Shown: one piece after another, positions 22,798 through 34,252 of the stretch
How the letters are laid out: each line of letters begins with the position of its first letter
Position numbering within the stretch: position 1 is the stretch's first letter
Assembly (NCBI RefSeq): GCF_932276165.1
Contig: NC_064010.1
Span: 2,294,001-2,358,000, forward strand
DNA length: 64,000 nucleotides
From: Plutella xylostella
Taxonomy: Eukaryota > Arthropoda > Insecta > Lepidoptera > Plutellidae
Reading direction: 5' to 3'
Translations under genes and position numbers: made by a program
The notes under the pieces: generated by a model
What the model saw: the letters and a program-made list of their open reading frames with translations, nothing else
Database searches by the model: none
What the model was told of the DNA's origin: nothing

Positions 22798-22904
22798 ACA
22801 TACTTTGACACATAAAGTTACAACCTGTGTACAAAGTGTACAGAAGTAGAAAATAATATTATACTTAACTGAAAAATTATTATATAGGTAACAACTTACT
22901 TAAA

Positions 22905-23096
22905 AAGCTGTTCCCGCGTGCTTCGCTTCGCCTTAAAAAGTATTCCCGTGGGAATTTCGGGATAAAAAGTAGCCTTCGTTCTTTCCCAGGGTTTAGACCG
23001 TATCTATACCAAATTTAATTCAAATCCGTTCAGTAGTTTTGGCGTGACAGACAGACAGACACAGTTACTTTCGCATTTATAATATTAGTTAGGATA
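22905..23096 (-). mobile_element. Helitron-like short repeat
   Basis: From AGCTGTTCCCGCGTGCTTCG to TTATAATATTAGTTAGGAT on the plus strand, it matches 18006-18206 with a short deletion. Confidence 0.6.
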
Positions 23097-24467
23097 ATCA
23101 TTGACTGTGTATATTACTAGCGTAAGGTGAGGCCCAACCGCTCAATAAAATGGCACCCTCGCAGGTCCTAAAATCTCATAACTCTGTCATAATTTGTTTG
23201 AGTTAGGGCCAGCGCGCGGGTGACTATTTCTTCAAAATTATTAATTAAGTAAGTATTATTTAGTTTAGACAAATTCGCATCTTTCTATGTCCTTTTGAAA
23301 TCATAACAACTAAATTGTACAAAAGTTGTTTCCGCTTACCGCAACACGGGTAAGGTATCGGCCGTTATTTAATTGTAAAAACATGACAAACCCGTGTAGC
23401 GGCCGCTGTATCTATAAAGAGGTAGACATTTTATCTACCTACTTTCCCCCCAATTTCGCAGTCCTCTTTTTAACAAGCGACGAGATAAAAAGAAAATGGC
23501 GTCTGTTTTCCGAGATTCCCGCGTTTTCCATGTCAGCGAGCGCTTACTGTCAATTATCAAGTGATTATCCTACTCGCCACTAGATGGAGCTGCACGGATT
23601 ATTGCGTCCGAAGGGACTTGTTAGAGCCATTTAATGGCAAATTGAAACAAGAGCTGCTTTGTTGGCAGATATTATTGTGAAAAGGAATACTTATTGTTGT
23701 GTTGTTTCTAGGGTTACACCAAGTACCCGTATACGGTATACCTACAATTAAAACACATTATTAACTAAGGTAAAAGCCATAAAAGCATAGACTACCTAAT
23801 GTATGCGGTAAATTTAATGCTTTCTTTTAATATACGAACGAGATCGTATATCGTTAATCTAAGGTTATATGCAACGAGATAGTCGTGGTATTTCATAAGC
23901 TGAAAAGAAGCCCCATGATGTTCTATCGAAATGAATCTACAATTTTTCATCTTTACATTTTATTTATGTACTTACTTATACAATAATAATCATCACAGAT
24001 GACGGCCGCAGGCTCCTCGGAGCAGCGGTAAAGAAGAACAATCATCACAACATACTTAAACATAATTATAAGTTGATTCTGAAGTCACAAAATTTAATTA
24101 AGTACGTATAACTATATCAAACTATCTTTTTTTTCAATGGAAAATTTCATTTAGAGCTATTTGACACTTTACAATAGGTTTAAAATTGACGTTGCCGTTG
24201 TGTTACACAAATTTTAACTTTTTGACTACAGTGTTAGTCACACACAGTCAGAGAGCCACAAAAACAAAATTGAATTGAATTGAACTTTTTGACTGACGTA
24301 AAGAGTCGAAACTCGTTTGTTTCAAGTAAATTAACCTTTTGTAAATTTACAATATGTTCTATGAATTTGATTGTCTAGCGTCGATTTCTAAACAGAGAAT
24401 TTTAGATTTTTACATCGCTAAAACTAAATTTGGAGCCTACACAATCGCCTCCGTAATCACATTAGTT

Positions 24468-27400
24468 TTATACAACAACAATACCTAACTCAGTTGTTTT
24501 ACTAACACCACTATGACTTCTTTTCATGTGGTTCTCAAGCGACACCAATCTTATTGACCCGTATTCACATTCTGTGCACTTATACGGCTTATCACCCGTA
24601 TGTGTGGCCTCGTGACACAACAGACTTTGCTTCCTGACCGCTGTATAGTCACAGAACCGGCATTTCATCCCGGACCCCGTATGTATCAAATGATGCTTCT
24701 CTAAATCATACTTTTGCCTGCAAGAGTACGGGCACAGGGAGCATCTGAACGCGTTGTGTAGCTTCTGATGTGTCAAGTATTCGCATTTGAATAGCGTTGT
24801 CATTTGTTTACAGTGGCATGCCATCGGGTAGCTAAGAGTGCTCCGCTTAATGTGCAATGCTAAGCTGTCTTTGGTGGACGTTGAGAAGGGACAGCGCTTA
24901 CATTGGAACGGCCTGGCTCGGTTTAAATGGTGACGTTGGAAATGCCTCTGCACAGATGCCTTGAATCTTGACGAGTATGGACAGTTTTTGCAGGAGAACG
25001 GCTTGTCTTCATGTCGGTTCTCAGTAACCGGGATGCTTTTCCAATCGACCGCTGTATCTTCAACGTCTGTTGGCTCGAGAATTTGATTTTCAAAATGCGT
25101 TTGGTAGTCAGTTTCTTTATTCTTAGCCTTGTTTACTTGAAGAAACTCTGTAGGTTCAGGTGGTATTATTGTCTCTGGTATTTTTCCGTTTTTTTCCGGT
25201 TCAATAAGATCAGTATCGCTTAGAGTCACATCTGCTATCGCTGCGCCAGTAATGTTATAATGCTTGGTCTTATGTTGTCTGATTTCACACTTGTACAACG
25301 ACTCAAACTCGCAATGTAAGCATTTAACGGAGCTAGTCTGTAAACTACGTTGCTTGTGTATTGTCAGTCGAAATTTATTTTTCGTTGAGAAATCGCAGTA
25401 GGGGCATTTGTGAGCATTGTCTATGCTCTGTTTGTGAATTTTTTGCAAATGCCACGACATCCTGCCTTCGTGTTTCGTGTTAAACGCGCACTTATCGCAC
25501 TGGAACCCCGAACCGTGTGACTTCTCATGTTTGCGAAAGCAACTCTGATACGCGGTTTCATAACTGCAGAGTTCACACTTGTACGGTTTGTCGACGCTGT
25601 GCTTTCTCATGTGCTTTTTCAAGTTGTTCTCGTAGTAAGTTTTGTAATCGCACACTTCACACTTGTAGTCGGTGAGGCCTGTCACTTCTTGGTCTGGGTT
25701 CGGTAGTTTGTTTAAGTGCCGTATGACGATATGTCGTCTCATGGACGTAGGGTATTTGGTGGTGTATTCACAGTGATCACATTTGGTTGGTTCTACGGTA
25801 TCGTGTTTGCGTTGATGTATTTTGAGTGCATTCTTGTAAGTCGTGGAGTACTCACAATGCTCGCATTGTAATTTTTTCTCAGATTTTTTTGTTTTATTTT
25901 CATAGTCTAATTCAGGTTTGATCTCATCCTGTTTTTCCATTTTTACGCTCTGGACATGTATGAATTCCAATCCCTGATACGTATCTACTTTGCTATGCTC
26001 TTCCATATGTTTCGACAGAGCACTTTGCTCAGTGCATTCATAGCTGCACATATTGCAGGCGTGTGTCACATGTCTTTTCAGATGGCTCATGAGATTTTGT
26101 TTGAAAAACGATTGATAACTGCACAGTTCACATTTGAAACTCTTCGGTATCTGTGCAGAAGTTTCATTTATTACGTCTTTATGCTGCATCTTTGTATGTC
26201 TGTGTAGGGAAGTGGTGTATTTAGTTTCATATTCGCAGAAATTACACTCGAGTGTCACATTGCTGTGTTTGCCCGCGACGTGGCTCTTCAGCGCGTGTCG
26301 ATGTTTCGTCACGTAGTCACATTCGGTACATTCGTATCTCTTCTCTTTCAGTTTAATTGGTTTGTCCTCTCTGCGAGAAGAAAAATGTTATTTTAATTAT
26401 TTGAATGATTGGAGGAGAACAAAATTGCCTGTAAGTATAACTAAAATATTCTTAATATATTCCGAGGTATGAAAATCTAAATTATATTTAGTAAAGTTTA
26501 GTGGTGGGGGCAACTGACGTCACACACACCTCCGTTTTGGAGACAGCCTTATATCAGAATGTATGATCAGTAATATACTCGTAGTTCATACACTATCATA
26601 TAGGGCTGTCTCCCAAACGGCTGGACCGATTTTCATTTTGTTTCTTCAAGATTTTTATAATATTACCCTGAGTGTTCTATGTATAGCTATATTTTATCGA
26701 AATCGGCTTTGCCATTCAAAAGTTATGTTAATTTTAGTGTAGAATTTTTTTTTTATTTCTGGCTGTACCTACATGAGTAGGCTGAATTAACACTTTAAAA
26801 TCTGATCACGCCAAATAGTATGGCAATGAATAAAGCTGCGTACAGACCGGTCCAACGAACGCCCAACGATGGATATTTATCATACATAATACAGGACAGA
26901 TTGCGAAACCCGTTCGTTGGCGTTCGTTTGGCCAGTCTGCACGTTAAAAGGCTTGGCTGTCAAAGGGTAAAACTCACATTGAATAATGCTGGGCCATATG
27001 CCTGCGTAGTGCCACCGGGTGTTTGGTCGCAAAGTCGCAGATAGCACACTTGTGGTCCGCAGCGGTGCTATGTTTGCGGAGATGCGACGTCAGGTGTTGC
27101 CGTGTATCAGTTGAATAGTCGCACTCCGTGCATTTGTATGCTTGTGTTACACTGGAAAAATTATTATTATTAGTATAATAATTTAAAAAATATTACCCCT
27201 GAATTCATAGATTCCATGTAGTTTAGTAACTATACCAATATTATACGGAGATTTTTTCAATTAATGTACTTGTAAGTATAATGTTTAATATATCAGTGGC
27301 AAATACAAGAGCAAGGCATAAGTAGGATAATTATGCCATTGTGGTGAAAGGATAGTCCAGTCCAGGCCAGACTTCAAATGAAATTCCCAAAAAACTTTTA

Positions 27401-28699
27401 AGGCAAAGTGAAGCTTGCAGTATAGATAGATAGATAGATATATGTATGTACAGTAAAACTATAAAGTCCTGAAAACGGAAGTGGATCCTAACTAATTGTT
27501 AAAGACTGTATTTAATCGATCTATTATATTTATTAAAGGACAATTCGGTTAAAAAGCCATAACCAAACAGTATTTTATTTTTAAAATGTATGTAAGTAAA
27601 TAACTGATAAAGACTTTGCAAAATCGCACTCTTTATTGTCACGACTTTATAGTTGGACAGTACTTATTTTCTAGACGACCGAATGGCGTAGTGGTTAGTG
27701 ACCTGACTACTGAGCCGATGGTCCCGGGTTCGATTCCCGGCTGGGGCAGATATTTGTTTAAACACAGATATTTGTTCTCGGGTCTTGGATGTGCCCGTAA
27801 AATGCCAATAGGCCCGCCCCCTATTACATTGGGACTAACATAACACTCTGGCGAAAAGTGGGTGCAGCAATGCACCTCTGCCTGCCCCGCAAGGGAGTAC
27901 ATTAGTACAAGGTGTGAGTGCGTGTGTATTTTCTTACCAAAAATTATGTGCCTCTAATAGATGCTTTTGCCAGCAGCTCTTAGTAGTGGTTCTGTAAGGG
28001 CAGTGTATGCAGTGGAAGTCTTGCCCACTCTTGTGCTTCTCTAAGTGACCTTTCATGGAAGGGGTATGAAGGAGAATGTTACAAATCGGACAACTAATCT
28101 TCTTTGAGCGTGACCCTGGGCCTTTGTGTTTGCGTTTATTTTTCTTTTGTTCTGAAACGATCCTCGTCACAGGCTGTACATTCATGTAATTTAATCTGGA
28201 AAGCAAAAGTTCCCTATTATTTACTGATAGTGGATCTTTCATACTTAAAACATAATTATTATATATTTATTTACATTATCTTAAATAATATCACATAAAA
28301 TAGTTGGTATAGACTAAATTATATCCTGTTATTGCAATAATTAACGGATACTTACTATTTTTCAATAGCAGAATATAAATAATGAGTTAACTAAGCAAAG
28401 AAAGAACACAATCAGGAAAAACTACATTTAATATTTTTTTAGATTAAGAAGAGATTAACTTACGGTTCTTCCTTTATATCTATTTCATTGTCCAGAAAAT
28501 TGTATGCTTCATATTTTGAATCATCATCGTCATCATCATCTCCTGGTTTAACATGATTTTCTGTTTTAATATTATTGGCATTGATCATCATATTGTTTCC
28601 ATAATCAGCAGGTTCATCCTTGAAGCTACCAATATTACCTTCATCCATTTCTACTTTTACCAAGTCAGTGCAAATTTTTTCTGTCCATGAGTTCTCCAT
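24468..28699 (-). CDS. C2H2 zinc-finger protein, about 21 fingers, 4 coding exons
   Basis: Exons on the minus strand are 28699-28464, 28195-27938, 27151-26978 and 26370-24468. All junctions are GT-AG (GTAAGT, GTAAGA, GTGAGT donors) and phases fit, giving 2571 nt or 856 residues. Residues 1-79 have no finger: they are acidic, with an eight-residue Asp run and three psi-K-x-E sites (VKVE, IKTE, IKEE) that suggest sumoylation. Exons 2 and 3 hold two C2H2 fingers each. Exon 4 holds about 17 of the type YxCxxCxYxT, three of them degenerate (two lack the last His, one has CHC spacing). There is no ZAD, BTB or KRAB domain. The likely role is sequence-specific DNA binding in the nucleus; targets are unknown. 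Intron 2 carries a SINE ending about 12 bp from the splice donor at 27937. Confidence 0.88.
26829..26944. mobile_element. TIR MITE, GCTGCGTACAGACCGG family, degenerate copy in intron
   Basis: The left half is good (GCTGCGTACAGACCGGTCC, CGCCCAACGATGGATATTT). The right TIR is decayed (GGCCAGTCTGCACGTTAA). It lies in intron 3 of the zinc-finger gene. The same intron holds a small inverted pair at about 26530-26625 (GTTTTGGAGACAGCC and GGCTGTCTCCCAAAC). Confidence 0.65.
27455..27652. mobile_element. TIR element ACTATAAAGTCCTGAAAAC, copy 1
   Basis: ACTATAAAGTCCTGAAAACG at the left and CACGACTTTATAGT at the right bound about 198 bp, with CTTTGCAAAATCGCACTC near the right end. The same family occurs at 55198-58413, where two other insertions have torn it open. 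Confidence 0.6.
27674..27926 (+). mobile_element. tRNA-headed SINE, family B, in zinc-finger gene intron
   Basis: Complete copy with the head GACCGAATGGCGTAGTGG, B box GGGTTCGATTCCCGGC, and a body ending GGGAGTACATTAGTACAAGG. It is antisense to the gene and ends about 12 bp before the donor dinucleotide of intron 2. Confidence 0.85.
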
Positions 28700-29290
28700 T
28701 TTTTCTGGATTTCAGTAACATGTGTTCACTAAAACTGTATAAATAAATACAAATCAAATGAAATATAGAGTTTACATAGCATTTTACAAGTATTGGACCA
28801 CTATTGATTGATTGTCTACAGTTTATTACTTAATTAAACTACCATTGCTCAAGCATTAAAAAAACTCCGCTAAACTCTGTAGGGCAAGGAAGAGTAACTA
28901 TGTGAGGTTTTCTATTTTAGGAGGGATAGAAAATCAATGCAATACCTAGCAAACATACTAACAAACCTTAAATATTCACATGCAGGGCACTATCCGACAC
29001 TTAAAAGATCCCGACGAATTGAGAACCTCCTCTGTTTTTTGAAGTCGGTTAAAAAGCTCAAGCAAAGCTCATACAATACTATCCTACAATACAAACGTAT
29101 TTATCTTTCATCAATATGAAGATTCATAAACTTACCATGGTTCATTATATTTATTAAAAGTACGTTATTATAACCCTAAACTAAACTACAGCACAGCAAC
29201 AGTATTAGTTTGAAAAATAATATAAAAATAAAGTAGATGGGCAATGGGCAAACAAAAACGACATCGACCCGAACACAGAGTACATTATTA
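28700..29290. other. Upstream region of the zinc-finger gene
   Basis: No gene is visible here. A piece of a common repeat (AATTGAGAACCTCCTCTG, then TTTTTTGAAGTCGG) lies at about 29015-29055, in the opposite sense to the related piece near 60255-60290. The promoter of the minus-strand gene must lie here, but I cannot point to a core element. Confidence 0.4.
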
Positions 29291-29600
29291 TTACGAAGTG
29301 TCTAGGTTGTGGCTAGTCGTGCTAAAGCATCTCCACACTGGGCTCGGTAGGTTGTAACTAGTCGTGCCAAAGCATCTCCACACTGGGCTCGCTAGCTTGT
29401 GACTAGGCATGTAAACAGCCATTCGTTAGTCAAGGAACCACTCAAATATGCTCCATATTGCAACACAATAAAGTTAAATTTGTATTGTAAGTATATGACA
29501 TGAACATGACACAAGTTGCTCTACTTTTAAGGTGATAATGGCGGTCATTGTAAACAAAGGTGTTGTTTTTTGTTGAAAAAATTTGAATTTATTTCAAAGA

Positions 29601-29957
29601 ATGGAATTTGAGTCGCTTGAAGAACTGGACACGTTTATTGTCTGTGTCCAGTTGTGGAAGAAGACTGCGAAAACTATTGAAAAGTCCAAAGCCGTGTGCC
29701 CAAAGAAATTAGCATCATGCAACGAAGATCTGAAATACTATAATCTGACGTATGCATGTAAAATGGGAGGCCGGGCTTTTAAGTCGAAAGGCAGAGGCAT
29801 ACGGCATACGACGACTTATAAGGACAACTGCCCCATGATGCTAAAGTTGGCTTTGAACTATGATGGCCCGAGACTGAAGATTGTGGAAAAGGTTGAAAAC
29901 CACAACCAACCTGTTAATAGAGAATGTCAGAAAATGTCTCATTTAATTATACCATAA
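29601..29957 (+). CDS. 118-aa protein with a WRKY-GCM1/ZSWIM3-N-like DNA-binding domain
   Basis: Single intact ORF, MEFESLEELDTF to the stop at 29957, followed by AATAAA (about 29986). Ordered features are Y-x-C-K-x-G-G (about residue 52), GRGIRHTTTYKDNCP with the second Cys, a hydrophobic strand (MLKLAL), LKIVEKVENHNQ with the His of an expected HxH pair, then a short tail. This pattern resembles the N-terminal domain of ZSWIM1/3-like proteins and the WRKY-GCM1 domain of MULE transposases. The usual second His appears to be Gln here (HNQ), if I align it correctly. No transposase core or SWIM finger follows, so it is a solo domain inside a foldback element. It could be a decayed transposase start, a repressor-like product, or a domesticated gene. 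Confidence 0.6.
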   Translation: MEFESLEELDTFIVCVQLWKKTAKTIEKSKAVCPKKLASCNEDLKYYNLTYACKMGGRAFKSKGRGIRHTTTYKDNCPMMLKLALNYDGPRLKIVEKVENHNQPVNRECQKMSHLIIP

Positions 29958-30059
29958 GTTGAATTATTAATAGTCGTTTTTATTATAAATAAAAGATAAT
30001 ATTATGTATGCTATACGTTGTTTATTTTTGTAGAATTAAATTCGGGGATAATCATGTTG

Positions 30060-30300
30060 CAGGTGAAAGAAAACATCGTGAGGAAACCCCAATATCTAGA
30101 TTAAGCACATCTAGATATGTGAACCCACCAATCCGCAGTGGACCAGCGTGGTGGGAAATGGTCAAAGCTTAGGAAGGCAGTTAAGACCTTCGAGATATGC
30201 ACAAAGGTTCCACTTGAGAGAGCCAGGTTAAGACCTGGCTCTCTCAAGTGGGGTGTAAGCACCCCCACAGACAATATAATGGAATGACCCACTAACCCTA
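30060..30300 (+). mobile_element. SINE-like repeat, family C
   Basis: It contains GAAAACATCGTGAGGAAACC, the ACATCTAGATATGTGAACCC and CACCAATCCGCAGTGGACC words, and CCTGGCTCTCTCAAGTGG. Copies at 37875-38256 and 59485-59770 (both minus) include a tRNA-like head. A plus-strand fragment lies at about 51000-51165. Confidence 0.65.
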
Positions 30301-31191
30301 ATCTATCTTACTGAGAACCAAATTTAAGTACAGTACTTAATTACATACAATACAATTACTTTATATTCATGCAATAGAAAACATATTGCCACAATAGCGT
30401 TATATTGTGTACAAAGGTCCTCTGGTAGCTTTTTCATCGCGACCCATCACGTCCGCACTGCTGGGGCACAATAAAGAGCAACTTGAGTCATGTTCATGTC
30501 ATATACTTACAATACAAAATTAACTTTATAGCGTTGCAATATGGAGCATATTTGAGTGGTTCGTTGACTAGTGAATGGCTGTTTACGCGCCTAGTTACAA
30601 CCTAGCGAGCCCAGTGTGGAGATGCTTTGGCACGACTAGTCACAAGCTAGCGAGCCCAGTGTGGAGATGCTTTGGCAATACTAGTCACAAGCTAGCGAGC
30701 CCAGTGTGGAGATGCTTTGGCACGACTAGTCACAACCCATACACTGCCAAAGTGTGAAACGACTAGCCACAACCTAGTCACTACCTTATTATTATTCAGG
30801 ATAGAGCTATCAGTCAAGACGCCTACACACTAGCGGACGCGGCTTACGGACGGCTGTCAGCCGCGACTGATAGTGTGCACAGTCTTTCGCGCCATATCGC
30901 TCTCGGACGTGAAAACTGAACGACAAACTTAGCCGCTCTCAGACCAACTGCCGCTGCCGCTGCATAGGCTTTATAATCTGTGGAAGGTGGGTGGAAGGCT
31001 GATGAAAATCATAAAATGGGTTCTGCGGTCCCAATCTGACAAGCAAGCACAGACCACAGAGTGCCATTTTCCAAAGACACAGATTAATATCATAAATCAT
31101 AATATGCCAAAATAGCCAAAATCAAATCAAGTCAAGTTGGTCAAGTTGAACAAGTTGTTTATTATTTACAAAATACCTTTATTAAACAAAA

Positions 31192-34186
31192 ATGAGCAAA
31201 GAAAGTGTTCCTTCTAAACCCCGAAGACTTAGAGGCATAAGTGCTGAAGAATTGTTAAAACTAGATAAAACTGTACGTTAAAATTTCACCATCCATCTAT
31301 TCTAACCATCCATCTAACCTTAAAAAATATTTATTTATTTATTTATTTAATAACTTAAAACCTATCATTCCAGCTACTCCAATGCGATAGGCAAGCAAGC
31401 AATATATTCTCAAATAATCACAAAAGTTTGTAATTTTCAGGAACTAGTTGACCGAATCATCCAACTGGAAGCCCACAACTTTCAGCTAAGAAATATAATC
31501 AGTAAGCAGTGTCCTAATGAGTCATCCAGTGTACATAACTCTAAAAACAGACCTTTTGATTTTTCAAAGTAAGTTAACAAACTTTGCAATTTTTTTTTCT
31601 TTTATGAATGAAACATCTTTTAAGTAAAGCTCTTTCTTAATCTTAATGTATTTAATATAGAGTAACTAGATAGTATTTCACAAATTTCCATTAAAAACAA
31701 GAAGATGGTGATGGTAACACTCAAGAAGACTAGTGTAATTTTGAAAGTTGTATAAGTATTATTTTATGATATAGACATTATAATCCTAATCTAAAGTAGG
31801 TACATTTATCAATGAAATACTTTTGTATTACAATCTAAAAATCTATTAATGAAACAGAACCTTTAAGTCTTCTTTATAACTTTCACGAATGACCTTATCA
31901 ATTTCATAACAAACAAAGTCCCTGATATGAAACTGGTAGTCTTTGCTGACGACACAAACGCAATTTTACATTCCGATGAGATGGATGCACTGAGCCAATC
32001 AGTTAACCAAGCTCTGTCAGCGTTTAACATGTGGTTTAGTGCAAATAAGCTAGTCCTTAATCCAAATAAGACGAGTGCGATACTGTTTAGAAATACTGTA
32101 AGAAATAATGATAAACTTGATATTGAGCTGAACGGAGATAAAATTGAACTTGTTGACGAAGTGAAGTTTCTCGGTATCCATATAGACTCACTTCTAAACT
32201 GGAAGCATGAACTTCTAGCAATAGAGGGTTCCATAAGCTCAGCTTGTTATGCCCTCAGAAGTTTGAGGGATGAGCTGAGTCTAAATCATCTTAAGATGGT
32301 ATATTACGCGCTAGTGGAATCCCGGTTAAGATATAGCATCATGTTTTGGGGCCACAGTTACGATTATAACACCAAGAAAGCTTTTACTTGCCAAAAACGA
32401 GCAATTCCTACAATGGTTAGGATTCCACCATGGGAGTCGTGTCGGGAACATTTCGTTCGGTTAGGCATACTGACAGTTCCATGTCTGTATATTTTTGTCT
32501 TGCTTACCAAGCTAGCAAAGAACCTACCGAGATTTGAATCTCCCGAAAATGTAATAAAACTAGGAGGAAAGACATATGCATAGATACTGTGCACCCAACT
32601 CTGCAAGTCGCAAAACACAGTGCGAGATACCAGGCAATCACTTTATATAATAAACTTCCTTCACACCTAAAACAAATTGATAAAATAGCTTCATTCAAAA
32701 ATACATTACAAAAACATCTATTGGAAAAGTGCTTCTACACAATAGACGAATTTTTAAATGACTAATATTTTTATTTTGTTTTTATTTGTAGTTATTGTAT
32801 TATTATTTGACATGATTATTTTTTTTTAAATCGACATTTTAAATTTTAGATAATGTTTAAAATTTAATTTATTTTATAACAATTTGAATTAATTAATTTA
32901 CTTATCTTCTATTGTTTTATTATTATTATTTTTACTATTGTTAATTATTAATATCTCATGTGTAAATTACCCTTGAAAATTGTATTTTTTTAGAATTAAG
33001 TTAGAATTAAGTCCCCATTGTAATTTCAAATATGACAGCATGTTGTGAATGAATAAATAAATGAAATGTCTTTTTGACATTACCACCAGATGCCACACCA
33101 GGCGCGTACTACTCCGCATCCTGTACTTCGGGTGGGACTACCAAGGCCTGGCCACGCAGGAGGACTCCCCGCAGACCATCGAGCACCACCTGTTCTACGC
33201 ACTGACCCGGGCCTGTCTGATTGAGGGCCGGGAGACCTCGCAGTACCACCGGTGCGGGCGCACGGACAAAGGCGTTAGTGCTTTTGGGCAGGTGAGATAA
33301 ATATTATGAAAAGTTGTTATTATGGATTCACTAAGATTATAGATCAATATTATCAGTGGCCTATAGCTTTCCACACCCAATGGTCTCCAACTATAGGTCA
33401 ATTCTTCTGCAACTATGTCTAGCCCACTTCTGCTTGCAGATTCTAAGACCGAAATCAATAAATAGTAAACAATTACAACAAGTTTTCAGGTAATATCAAT
33501 CACATTACGCAGTAAATTCACACCGGAGGCACAGAACTTACCTGAGAGTATTGAGAATGAGATTCCGTACTGCAAGTTGTTGAACCGGCTGCTTCCACCG
33601 GATATCCGGGCCGTGGCCTGGATGCCGGCGCCTGAAGACCGCCCCGACTTCAGTGCGAGGTGAGAAATTATGTTTTTTTTATATGTGGGGAAATCTCACA
33701 CATGCCCATCCGACCCAAGCTAGGGAGAACCTGAGATATGGGTGTCGGACAGCTGATATATCTACACAAATACATAGATAAATATATACTAAATATAAAT
33801 ATTAACACCCTAGACCCAGGCACATATCTCTTTATTGAAAGAAATATCTGCCCCATCCCGTAATCGAACCTGGGACCTTCGGCATAGCAGTCAGGGCCAC
33901 TAACCACTACACCAGTCAGTCGTCGTCGTTTTTCATCACTGTATTTTAGTTTTTAGTGTTTATCAGTATAGTATTATAGCTGCAAATTGATAAAATACTA
34001 GTAAATCTAATTTCCTGACAATTAAATGCATTATAATAATATGATATTATGATTATAATTATGTAAGTGAATCAAATACTCTGTAACTTCAGTAAATCAA
34101 TCCAGTAGGTGAGGATTGGCTGGAAACAGGTATAAGGAATGGGGCTCCTTTTGTAACATTTGTAAAATATAATTGTAATTTAAATA

Positions 34187-34252
<66 letters not shown>

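Larger units (their letters stand above)
15725..24467. other. 8.7-kb gene-free region
   Basis: No exon chain or convincing frame is visible on either strand. Identified contents are listed separately: SINEs (16232, 20085), a LINE 3' fragment (17405), Helitron-like pieces (18006, 18778, 22905), TIR elements (20888, 22580) and a hAT relic (21513). A run of 16 C lies at 17057-17072. At 20650-20815, CACCTATCGATAAGTGAAAT and its inverse form another hairpin element. ORFs at 18371-18661 and 23326-23583 have no recognisable domain and I treat them as chance. Confidence 0.6.
29297..30784. mobile_element. Foldback-type element with tandem sub-repeat arms carrying a small gene
   Basis: The left arm (about 29297-29522) and right arm (about 30475-30784) are inverted copies. 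The outermost words are CTAGGTTGTGGCTAGTCGT at the left and its inverse at the right. Each arm is built of a unit of about 55-60 bp containing AAAGCATCTCCACACTGGGC and CTAGCTTGTGACTAG: about two units at the left, three to four at the right. The inner arm has CAAATATGCTCCATATTGCA. TTATTATTA lies close outside both ends (29285-29293, 30786-30794), which could be a 9-bp duplication but is low-complexity. The core holds the ORF at 29601-29957, a poly(A) signal and a SINE fragment. Sub-repeat arms recall foldback elements and foldback MULEs; this is inference. Confidence 0.75.

Noticed and set aside
23326..23583. 85-codon ORF in the gene-free region
   Set aside because: No recognisable motif or splice context, and no sign of coding bias that I can judge by eye.
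31927..32583. Extra exon of PUS3
   Set aside because: It encodes a reverse-transcriptase fragment. The PUS3 frame is continuous without it.
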